From Fremontodendron californicum (lineage: Eukaryota > Streptophyta > Magnoliopsida > Malvales > Malvaceae): a stretch of DNA of 64,000 nucleotides. Shown here piece after piece: positions 36,352 to 45,424 of this stretch. The position numbers were made by a program, and so were the translations under genes. Numbering within the stretch: the stretch's first letter is position 1; every line of letters begins with the position of its first letter. The notes beneath the pieces were generated by a model, which had not been told where the DNA came from, did not search any database, and saw only the letters and a program-made list of their open reading frames with translations. The stretch spans positions 3,169,501 through 3,233,500 of the forward strand of contig JAULJL010000029.1 of the NCBI GenBank assembly GCA_030761205.1, in the 5' to 3' direction.

Positions 36352-36888
36352 ATGGATGATATTCTCACAAGATTGCAGAAACGATTTCCTCCTTTTCCTC
36401 GAAATATTTTACTGAAGCTTTACCAAGTTCGACTTGAAAGATTAAGAATGCTTATGCACAAAGGGATTCCTGAAGACATACGTTGGATAATTGAAGCCAA
36501 GGTACGTGAAGATGAATATCTTCCTATTTTGCATTTACCAGGTACAGGTAGAAGCACTTTTGCAAAGAAGCGACGAGCAAAGCGCATGAGTTCAAATTGC
36601 CACAAATGTGCACGATGGACGTGTAACGGTAAATGTCATTCTATTGGGATTCCGTCCTCTAATCGAGATGATAAAATTGAATTCATTAAGGATGGACTGT
36701 GTAAGGAGAATTTGGGTAATATCCAACTTTCTCTTGAGACGCATCCTAGTGGAGACGTACAAAGAGAAATTCTTGATTTATGGCCGCAATTCCAAAGGGA
36801 ATGGCAACATCTTGGGAATCTGATGTTAAAAGACCCTGTTTGCCAGCTTGTAAGAAAACTGGATGGGAAGCATATCCTTGACTCATAG
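36352..36888 (+). CDS. Cys-rich basic protein resembling plant flexi-like virus nucleic-acid-binding proteins
   Basis: 178 residues starting MDDILTRLQKRF; the ATG at 36352 directly follows a TTTTCAG acceptor and is shared by all copies. The core is a basic patch GRSTFAKKRRAKR (66-78) followed by a Cys cluster CHKCARWTCNGKC (C83, C86, C91, C95) and an FIKDG segment (about 110). This order, a GRS-(Y/F)A-RRA basic patch, then a four-Cys finger, then FI-x-x-G, is the signature of the nucleic-acid-binding proteins of carlaviruses and relatives, some of which affect RNA silencing or host transcription. The Cys spacing is tighter than in the viral proteins as I know them, so the match rests on motif order. 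The 70 residues after the core are of unknown type. Role in the element is inference: RNA binding in place of the lost gag knuckle, or silencing suppression. Confidence 0.6.
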   Translation: MDDILTRLQKRFPPFPRNILLKLYQVRLERLRMLMHKGIPEDIRWIIEAKVREDEYLPILHLPGTGRSTFAKKRRAKRMSSNCHKCARWTCNGKCHSIGIPSSNRDDKIEFIKDGLCKENLGNIQLSLETHPSGDVQREILDLWPQFQREWQHLGNLMLKDPVCQLVRKLDGKHILDS

Positions 36889-37381
36889 AAGGCGTTTAAG
36901 CCATTTCTGGACGTAAAACCAGAGGAAGATGTGAGCCACAATCACAACTACAATAAATGACTTCTCAGCTTTTGGTTTGATTTGCAATAACTTCATTTTG
37001 GTTTAATTTACGTGTTGTTCGATTTGTGTAATTATTCTCTTTTTTTTTATTTGTCTTTTACGGTTGATTTTTCTTCTCTTTTTGATTTTCTTCCTGAAAT
37101 CAAGCAAAAATCTTTTGTTAGGTTAACATTTTCTTCTGACAGGTCAAATACACTTTCGGCGACATTATTACTCTTGACTTTTACGGTTGATTTTTCTTCT
37201 CTTTTTGATTTTCTTCCTGAAATCACGCAAGATTCTTTTGTTAGGTTAACATTTTCTTCTGACAGGTCAGATACACTTTCGGCGACATTATTACTCTTGT
37301 CTGATTCACTACTCAGTCCTCTATATATTACACCATGTACTCATTCTCTTTCAGGCACTCGAAAAAAAAAAAGAAAAAAAA
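36889..37381 (+). other. Spacer between the Cys-rich and LOG ORFs in element A
   Basis: Non-coding. A unit of 123 bases is duplicated in tandem (acggttga at 37060 and 37183), as in J, while B has one unit. Before the LOG ATG it has CTATATATTA (about 37321), a pyrimidine-rich run ending TCTTTCAG|G (37354) and an A-rich leader. This looks like a splice acceptor (or internal promoter) for separate LOG expression. Confidence 0.6.
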
Positions 37382-38029
37382 ATGGAAAGTACTTCGTCCC
37401 AACGCATTAAAAAAATTTGTGTCTTTGGAGGTGCTTATCCAGGGAAAAATAACATATTCGCTGATGAAGCCATAAGAGTTGGAGTAATACTTGCCCAACA
37501 AAAGATCCAGTTGATTTATGGAGGCGGTAGTACGGGTTTAATGGGAGCAGTCGCTACAGCAGCACACGCCGGAGGAAGTCCAGTTCTAGGAGTCGTGCCA
37601 AAACTATTCACAGATTTTTGTGGACCTACCGTGGGTAAGGAAATACAAGTCTGGAGTATCCCTGAACGGATAACAATCATGTACCATTCTGCCGATGCAT
37701 TCATTGCTTTACCAGGAGGTCTGGGTACATTGGAAGAAATAGCTTGCGTGGCTTCTTGGTCATCTTTGGTCACAAATAAGAAACCCATTGGTTTGCTTAA
37801 TATTAATGGTTATTTTAATAATTTGCTTTCATATTTAGATAATGCTGTGGATAATGGATTCATGTTTTCAGAGGCAAGGAGAACCATAATTTCTGCTACA
37901 ACCATTGAAGATTTACTCAAAAAGCTCCAAGCTTATGAGTGTTTATCTACTACGGTTGTTTCACAAACGCTCGGAAAAAGAAAAAGAGATATGGACGAGC
38001 AAGGAGTGGATTGCACTTTGTCTTTGTGA
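37382..38029 (+). CDS. LOG: LOG-family cytokinin riboside 5'-monophosphate phosphoribohydrolase (element A cargo)
   Basis: 215 residues, intronless and intact. LOG enzymes remove ribose 5'-phosphate from cytokinin nucleotides and so release active cytokinin in one step. Visible motifs: the N-terminal nucleotide-fold strand KKICVFGGAYPG (10-21), GGGSTGLMG (47-55), ER (95-96) with the conserved Arg, and PGGLGTLEE (111-119) holding the catalytic Glu pair. KPIGLLNINGYF and ARRTIISA are typical of plant LOGs. Changes from the usual plant form: PGGYGTLEE has Leu for Tyr, and the Lys after ER is Ile. The C-terminal tail GKRKRDMDEQ (198-207) may be a nuclear signal. Host LOG genes have several introns, so this is a processed copy. 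It lies on the element strand 493 bases after the Cys-rich ORF. Confidence 0.9.
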   Translation: MESTSSQRIKKICVFGGAYPGKNNIFADEAIRVGVILAQQKIQLIYGGGSTGLMGAVATAAHAGGSPVLGVVPKLFTDFCGPTVGKEIQVWSIPERITIMYHSADAFIALPGGLGTLEEIACVASWSSLVTNKKPIGLLNINGYFNNLLSYLDNAVDNGFMFSEARRTIISATTIEDLLKKLQAYECLSTTVVSQTLGKRKRDMDEQGVDCTLSL

Positions 38030-40096
38030 CATTATCTAACATTTTGCTTGTTGTGTCTCAGTTATAATAAGTGGTTAGCAACCTCTGCAGGTAATATCTC
38101 CTAAATTCTACCTTTAAAATTTGACATTGGGGACAATGTCATATTTTAGTAGGGGGTAAGGGACATATTTTGCTAATTTAAAAAAAAAAAAAATTAAGAA
38201 GTATTCATTCTGAACAAGGTCTGAGTAAGGGAGACTTGAGACATACCTTGTCAGTTTGATTTCTTCTTTTCAAAAAAAAAAAAAAAAAAAGTTTGTTGTG
38301 TTTTAAGCAATTTAGAAGTATTCATTCTGAACAAGGTCTGAGTAAGGGAGACTTGAGACATACCTTGTCAGTTTGATTTTAATCTTTTTATGTTTACTTG
38401 TTAATTTTTGTTTAGTATTTTAGGATTATTTACGTTGCATGGTTTTGTTTTGTTTTGAGTCTTAGTTGTTCCTATTCTTATGTTATTAGTTCTTTTCTCT
38501 TACACATGATTCTTTCATTTGAGTTAATAGACTTACATTGAGGACAATGTAAGAATTAAGTGTGGGGGGGAATGATTTAGGATTTCTTTTATTTTTGTCT
38601 ACTATTTTTTTTTCTTTATTATTATTATTATTATTTTTTTGTGAGTTTTAGTTCCTTTTTAATACAATGATGAGATATGAATTGCATAAGTCTAAAACAG
38701 ATTTATTAGTGAGAAGATTTTCATGAGAATTGAGCTTGATGTCAACCTTTTTATGAGCCAATGTTAATATGATATGTTGATTGAGAAAGAAGCATGTTTA
38801 GACTTAATCTGACTTGTATAATCATCCTTGTGAGTTTTTGAGCCTATAATGATTGATGCATTATACAAATCAATCTAATTTCTTTCTTGAGTACTCTTAT
38901 GATTACATGATTCTCTAGAACTTGCTTTAAACCGTTTGAGACTATATTGATACATGTGACAACATGAATATGATAGAGGCATTAGGATTATAACTAGAGC
39001 CAAACAGCCATCCATTATTAATGTTCTAAGAGAACATCCCCACTAGTGAGCCAATTTGAGCCTACATTAAATATGCTGTTTTATTGGTAACCACAACTTA
39101 CACCTAGCCTAAATATACTTATATCCTTACCCTTGTTCTAAAGATGGATTATATATTTTGAGACATATTGCAAAAAAACAAGGGATATTTTTAGTTGAAA
39201 ATTTGGGTTAGAAACAAGAAATAAGTGTGGGGGGAAAAGAAAAGTCAAGAGAAAAAGAAATGGAATACTGGCAAATACATTCCTATGTAAAAAATATGAA
39301 TCATCTCTTGAATTTGTGGAAAAAGAAAAAGATGTTACAAAGTTGTTTAGAATGAAGAAAAGGCCCAACATGAATATTCGGCCTAGGTGACTATGTACTT
39401 GTAAAGAGTTTTGAGAAGTTTCTTTGTATGATCTTATTATGTCTCTAAACTTTATGAACTCTTTGGAGCCTTTGTGATATCTTTATCCTTTTGTTATTCA
39501 ACCACATTACAAACCCCTTGGCCCCATTACAACCTTGATTAAAGACCTCTTGATTCATGAAGTTGTATGATCTAAATAGTGGAGAATAGGTGGACAAGCA
39601 AGAATATGGTAGAACTGTTTTCATGAGATTGATTGAGTGTAAACACTTCACCACTACTTTAAAGAGTGAAAATCTTGAGGGTATCCCATGTGAGAAGTTG
39701 AGATTAAATTTGAACATGCACTATTTTGATTGAGATATGTTATGTTAATATTGGCTTAACTCAAACAATTTACATTCAAGCATGAATTTTTGTGAAATTC
39801 TTTAAGCTATTGATTAGTTTATAAGACTTGTTCAAAGATTGTCTCTAATTTGTATTGAAAGGATTAGGAATAAATATTTTTAGTATATGTAGTTTATTTA
39901 TATTTTAGTTTTTCAATGTTTGTGGGTATCGTTCTAGTAAACCCTCACGAGACTAAACTCGTGCACTAGGGACACCTAGGGGTTTAAAGGCTTGTGTCAC
40001 ATGCAAAGTGCCACCGTGATTTCCTACGAAAGTGGATTAGATTAGATTTTCCTATTTTATTTTTATTGAGTCGTTGCTAGGGACTAGCAACAATCT
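38030..40096 (+). other. Element A 3' untranslated internal region
   Basis: No gene. In order: hairpin GACATTG-GGGA-CAATGTC (38123-38140); two tandem copies of a 65-base motif containing acaaggtctgagtaaggg (38197-38262 and 38314-38378, period 117); the D-like hairpin CTTACATTG-AGGA-CAATGTAAG (38532-38553) with TAAGTGTGGGGGGG (38557-38570); another AAGTGTGGGGGGAAAAG near 39223; then the conserved block before the PPT (39917-40030). Confidence 0.75.
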
Positions 40097-40109
40097 AAGT
40101 GTGGGGGTG
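40097..40109 (+). promoter_or_regulatory. Polypurine tract of element A
   Basis: AAGTGTGGGGGTG directly before the 3' LTR. Confidence 0.88.
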
Positions 40110-42194
40110 TGATAACTCGTATAATTATATAGTTTTTAGTTATGTTTTATTATTGTTTTGTGACAAATACGAGTTATTATTGTTTAGTCTAATTGTGTTT
40201 ATGATCTTTTATATTTTTATGTAATTTGGTGTTTTTCACAAGTTTTTTTGAGTGATTTCAGATTACTAGAATTAAGGGCAAATCCAGTTCAGTTCCAGTT
40301 CCGACACCTTTTGCCATATCAGCTATATCTGGAGTTTCACTGAAGCAATAAGGCTGAAATTTTAACCGTGCAAAGTTAAGAGGCATGTCTATCTTTTTCA
40401 TGTTTTACACTTCTTGAAACGGAGTCGTTTTCCCTAGCGAAATCAACCATCAAGTTGGCTGATGTGCAATGACGTCTGTCCTGAGCAGTTTTCACATTTT
40501 GACCATATCGTCCGATACACATCAGAAAATGAGCTGATTCCAACGGCTATGGATCACTAACTGATAGGGGAACATTTGTCTAGAAGCCCATGTGATCAGA
40601 CAAAGCCTCCAATATTGAAGAAATCGACCATCAAGTTGGCTGATGTGCAATGACGTCTGTGCTGACCTGTTTTCGTATTTTGCCCATATCTTCTTCTCCA
40701 GATCAGAAAATGAGCTGATTCCAACGGCTATGAATCAGTAACTCATAGGGGAACATTTTTCTAGAAGACCATGTGATCAGATCAGGCCTCCAAGATTGAC
40801 AAAATCGACCATCAAGTTGGCTGATCAAAATGGTCATACAATATGACGAAAATTATTAGAAAAATGCACCCACCTATTATACCTACCTTTGAAATTTGTA
40901 AAGCTTGTCTCTTGTCATTTAGCCCTCCAAAATGTGTATAAATAGAGGGCCTTGGATGATTGTAGAGGATATTGTACATAGGTAGGATATTAGCCATTTT
41001 AATAAAATTCTCTAAGTTTTCTTCTTCTTTCTTTTCTCTAGTTTTCTTTCTTTTCTCTAGTTTTCTTTTTCTTTAGAGAGAGCAAGAGGTTGGATAATTA
41101 ATATTCTTCCTCTTCTTCTTTCTTTCTTTTATTTTCTTCTTAGATTTTCTTTAATTTTATCTTTATGTTTATAATGCCTATGCTAGGCTAAACTTCTATT
41201 TGGTTAAGGGTGATTTCAAAGCCCTAGACATGTTTTATGATTGATTTTCAGATTCTATCTATCATTAATTTTCTATCAAAGTTGCTTATGTTCTTCTACA
41301 AGAATTGTTCATGATGTTGTCTTGATTTGTTTAGGTGTACAACTAGATAGATCTTGATAATTATCTATTGCTAGTTTAGGAGTCTTGATCCGTGTAATTG
41401 TCTTGATTTCCTATTCATAAGTGGCAATTTGTGATTAATGATTATGGTCAAGTTTTCAATAATTGCAAAGTGGAACATAACCTAAGTTGAACAATCCGAG
41501 CTTATGTGTTTGTTGCTTAGATCAACCTATCTTTCTCATCATAAAGCTGCCATTAAATTGAATTTAGAGAGCTTATTCTAGGTTGTTTAATGGTTAGAGA
41601 TTAAATAGAGAGCTTGTTCTATTTAACGACAAACTAAGGAAAGATTGGGATAACAGAGCTTGTTGTTATCTACGGTTGTTAACTTTGATAGTTGGTTGAT
41701 ATTGATAGATCTGAAATTGATTGTTAATGATGTCTAGTGGTGGAGAATGAAACCTTAACCATATTTTTCATATTTGATTCTTCTTACTTACTTGTTTTCT
41801 TACTTTTCTAGTTTGCTTATTTTTAAAAGTATATTTATTTTTATTGGCTGGTTATACCGCCTAATTTGTATATTAACTTTGTTTTACTTTTATTGGCTGG
41901 TTATACAGCCTAATTTAGTATATATATTTTTATTGGCTGGTTATACCGCCTAATTTAGTATATATATTTTTATTGGCTGGTTATACCGCCTTGCATCTTC
42001 TTTTTATTATTTACTTTAGTTTAAATCTGGCTTCAAAAACCCCTTTTCTTTTATTGTTCTTGAATTTAAGTTTTAAACTATTAACTTATAAACTAAAACC
42101 CAATCCCTGAGGACTCGACCCTTGCTAACTACTATACTTACAATTTATCTTTTTAGTGCAAGGTTAAATAAGATACACTCTTTTGGGTGCATCA
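40110..42194 (+). repeat. Element A 3' LTR
   Basis: 2085 bp, same length as the 5' LTR. Differences noticed include gtgacaaat for gtgtcaaat, tttgtctag for ttttctaa, and tatacagcc for tataccgcc. TATA box at 40937-40944. Confidence 0.95.
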
Positions 42195-42199
42195 GCTTA

Positions 42200-42892
42200 T
42201 GTGTTTGTTGCTTAGATCAACCTATCTTTCTCATCATAAAGCTGCCATTAAATTGAATTTAGACAGCTTATTCTAGGTTGTTTAATGGTTAGAGATTAAA
42301 TAGAGAGCTTGTTCTATTTAACGACAAACTAAGGAAAGATTGGGATAACAGAGCTTGTTGTTATCTACGGTTGTTAACTTTGATAGTTGGTTGATATTGA
42401 TAGATCTGAAATTGATTCTTAATGATGTCTAGTGGTGGAGAATGAAACCTTAACCATATTTTTCATATTTGATTCTTCTTACTTACTTGTTTTCTTACTT
42501 TTCTAGTTTGCTTATATTTAAAAGTATATTTATTTTTATTGGCTGGTTATACCGCCTAATTTATATATTAACTTTGTTTTACTTTTATTGGCTGGTTATA
42601 CCGCCTAATTTAGTATATATATTTTTATTGGCTGGTTATACCGCCTAATTTAGTATATATATTTTTATTGGCTGGTTATACCGCCTTGCATCTTTTTCTT
42701 ATTATTTACTTTAGTTTAAATCTGGCTTCAAAAACCCCTTTTCTTTTATTGTTTTCTTTGAACGTAAGTTATAAACTAATAACTCATAGATTAAAACCCA
42801 ATCCCTGAGGACTCGACCCTTGCTAACTACTATACTTACAATTGATCTTTTTAGTGCAAGGTTAAATAAGATACACTTTTTTGGGTGCATCA
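42200..42892 (+). repeat. Element B 5' LTR, second part
   Basis: It resumes the B LTR after the TSD GCTTA (42195-42199) and ends GGGTGCATCA. The last 150 bases (tttgaacgtaagttataaac) match the LTR of J rather than the 3' LTR of B itself. Confidence 0.92.
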
Positions 42893-42898
42893 AATTTT

Positions 42899-42916
42899 TG
42901 GCGCCGTTGCCGGGGA
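42899..42916 (+). promoter_or_regulatory. Primer-binding site of element B
   Basis: TGGCGCCGTTGCCGGGGA, exact tRNA-Asp type. Confidence 0.92.
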
Positions 42917-43051
42917 TTGCTTTCTTTAGTTTATTTGTTACTTGGTTTATTCTTATTTTCAGTTCTAATGAGTTTTGTTTTCTTGTACATACGGGTTTTT
43001 CTTATCAAATTTTGAAAAAAAAAATAAAAAAAAATAAAAATAAAAAAAACG

Positions 43052-43990
43052 ATGGAATTGAGCAATCTAACACTTGAAGAGTTGGTGGCATACATGAACA
43101 TGGAGAATCAACAAGCCAATCTCACCTTCCCAGTTCAACAATTTGCCATGGGAGGATGTCAAGGCCATCAAGTGTTCCAAGACCAACTGCATGATCATTA
43201 CTCAAACACTTACCATGAGGGATGGTGGGATCATACTAATTATGGCTACTCAAAAAATTTCCAAGAAGTAGATCCTTATGCCAGTTACACTCATCCATCT
43301 ATCTTCAATCAATCATGGTCTCAAGAATCAGATCTTTTTCAGCCATCACATATGACTCAAAACTCAGGTACTTCTTTAGAAGATCTTGTCTATTCTCTTG
43401 TTACTAATACTTTGCAATTTCAACAGGAAACAAGGGCAAGCATCCAGAGTTTGGAAAAGCAAATGAGCCAATTGGCTAGTAGTATGGTGGGATGGGTAGC
43501 ACAAAGATCTGAAGAACTCCCTGCCCAAACGATGATTAACCCAAAGGAGAATGCTACTATTGTGACCTTCAGGAATGAGGAACAAGATGAGGATGAGACA
43601 AAATTAGAGATGGATTCTATTCTTGAGGATAATAAAGCCACAGATCCAAATAAGAGTATTTCGACACCGGAGGTAACATTTAAGATTCCAATTTTTGCTA
43701 ATGTTTCTTCTCCACCTTTTCCTAGTAGATTCGCAAAGTTCAAGGAGGAGGAACATGAACAAGACATCCTGGAAACCTTAAACAGTTTATTTGTGGATGC
43801 CATTCAACAAGTACCAAAAGATGCACCATTCCTCGATGAGATATACACCACCAAGGATGATGGAATAATACTTGTAATGGAGAATGCGTCCACTGTTGTG
43901 CAAAGAAAGCTTCCTCTCAAACGCATAAATTTAGGAAATTTCATGTATGAGCCTGACAAGCCTAAAAAGCCAAGAAGGGGTGTTGGTTAG
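43052..43990 (+). CDS. Zinc-knuckle-less gag-like protein of element B
   Basis: 312 codons, intact, same length as in A. Substitutions against A are scattered (for example FPVQQF for SPIQQL near residue 27 and the T-K-A-T version of the EDNEAN section). The missing knuckle, coiled-coil section and Lys/Arg-rich C-terminus (KPKKPRRGVG) are as described for A. The equal length in copies inserted separately argues that the deletion is a family trait. Confidence 0.82.
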   Translation: MELSNLTLEELVAYMNMENQQANLTFPVQQFAMGGCQGHQVFQDQLHDHYSNTYHEGWWDHTNYGYSKNFQEVDPYASYTHPSIFNQSWSQESDLFQPSHMTQNSGTSLEDLVYSLVTNTLQFQQETRASIQSLEKQMSQLASSMVGWVAQRSEELPAQTMINPKENATIVTFRNEEQDEDETKLEMDSILEDNKATDPNKSISTPEVTFKIPIFANVSSPPFPSRFAKFKEEEHEQDILETLNSLFVDAIQQVPKDAPFLDEIYTTKDDGIILVMENASTVVQRKLPLKRINLGNFMYEPDKPKKPRRGVG

Positions 43991-44522
43991 ATTCAAAACA
44001 CTAACTCAAGTGTTAATTGGGAAGGCAGCCCAATTAAAGATGAAATTGCCAACCTTCCATATTCAGATTTGCTTTCTCTTTCTTTTTCTTTTTCTTTTAT
44101 TATTTTTATTTTTTTTTATTTTATTTCTTATGTTTCTTTGTTAATTGTGTTTACTGCTTTTAAGTTCATTTAGGCTGCATAAGTTTCTTTTGTTTAATAG
44201 TTCTTTTCTCTTACATATAATTCTTGCATTGGGGGATAATAGCATTACATTAATGACAATGTAAGAATTATGTGTGGGGGGGGAGAATTTAGGATTTTAT
44301 TTAGAGTGTTTTGTTTTTGAGTCTTTTTATGTTGTTTTTCTTTCTGATCCTTGTTTTGAAAAACACTAGATGTAAATATAATTTTTTTTTAACCCCGGTT
44401 AAATGGCGGATAACGGTACTCCGTGATTATTTAAGTCGGTTCCATCAGCTACCCACAAAACTGATATTGTATATAAATTTCTCTTCCAATTTCTCTTTCA
44501 TTTTTTTTCATTTTTTTTCAGG

Positions 44523-45059
44523 ATGGATGATATTCTCACAAGATTGCAGAAACGATTTCCTCCTTTTCCTCGAAATATTTTACTGAAGCTTTACCAAGTT
44601 CGATTTGAAAGATTAAGAATGCTTATGCACAAAGGGATTCCTGGAGACATACGTTGGATAATTGAAGCCAAGGTACGTGAAGATGAATATCTTCCTGTTT
44701 TGCATTTACCAGGTACAGGTAGAAGCACTTTTGCAAAAAAGCGACGAGCAAAGCGCATGAGTTCAAATTGCCACAAATGTGCACGATGGACGTGTAACGG
44801 TAAATGTCGTTCTATTGGGATTCCGTCCTCTAATCGAGATGATAAAATTGAATTCATTAAGGATGGACTGAGTAAGGAGAATTTGGGTAATATCCAACTT
44901 TCTCTTGAGACGCATCCTAGTGGAGACGTACAAAGAGAAATTCTTGATTTATGGCCGCAATTCCAAAGGGAATGGCAACATCTTCGGAATCTGATGTTAA
45001 AAGACCCTGTTTGCCAGCTTGTAAGAAAACTGGATGGGAAGCATATCCTCGACTCATAG
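44523..45059 (+). CDS. Cys-rich basic protein, virus NABP-like (element B cargo)
   Basis: 178 residues, intact. The basic patch and all four Cys of the finger are identical to A; the changes are outside or beside them (Leu28 to Phe, Glu41 to Gly, Ile59 to Val, His96 to Arg, Cys115-region Leu-Cys to Leu-Ser, Gly to Arg near 157). The acceptor TTTTTTTTCAG|G ends two bases before the ATG. Confidence 0.6.
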   Translation: MDDILTRLQKRFPPFPRNILLKLYQVRFERLRMLMHKGIPGDIRWIIEAKVREDEYLPVLHLPGTGRSTFAKKRRAKRMSSNCHKCARWTCNGKCRSIGIPSSNRDDKIEFIKDGLSKENLGNIQLSLETHPSGDVQREILDLWPQFQREWQHLRNLMLKDPVCQLVRKLDGKHILDS

Positions 45060-45424
45060 AAGGCGTTTAAGCCGTTTCTGGACGTAAAACCAGAGGAAGA
45101 TGTGAGCCACAATCACAACTACAATAAATGACTTCTCAGTTTTTGGTTTGATTTGCAATAACTTTATTTTGGTTTAATTTACGTGTTGTTCGATTTGTGT
45201 AATTATTCTCGTTTTTTTTATTTGTCTTTTACGGTTGATTTTTTCTTCTCTTTTTGATTTTCTTCCTGAAATCACGCAAAAATCTTTTGTTAGGTTAATA
45301 TTTTCTTCTGACAGGTCAGATACACTTTCGGCGACATTATTACTCTTGTCTGATTCACTACTCAGTCCTCTATATATTACACCATGTACTCATTCTCTTT
45401 CAGGCACTCGAAAAAGAAAAAAAA

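Larger units (their letters stand above)
32674..42194 (+). mobile_element. Element A: young, complete LOG-carrying retrotransposon (T family)
   Basis: 9521 bp with two 2085-bp LTRs (32674-34758 and 40110-42194) that differ at about ten positions by eye, a TSD GCTTA (32669-32673 and 42195-42199), an exact tRNA-Asp-type PBS and a PPT. It carries intact gag-like, Cys-rich and LOG ORFs and no pol. It must be moved by proteins of another element; the C-type elements share its R-U5 half and primer type and are the likely helpers (inference). It landed in the 5' LTR of its sister B. LTR divergence near 0.5% means an insertion of the order of a few hundred thousand years ago at commonly used plant rates. 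Confidence 0.95.

Noticed and set aside
38180..38292. A-runs after LOG, considered as poly(A) tails of a retroposed mRNA
   Set aside because: They differ in length and position among A, B and J, recur between the repeat units, and no non-LTR target duplication surrounds the LOG segment. A processed-mRNA origin is possible but these runs do not prove it.
44591..45112. Minus-strand ORF of 173 codons opposite the Cys-rich gene of element B
   Set aside because: It is a shadow of the plus-strand ORF, shorter in A and not supported by any signal.
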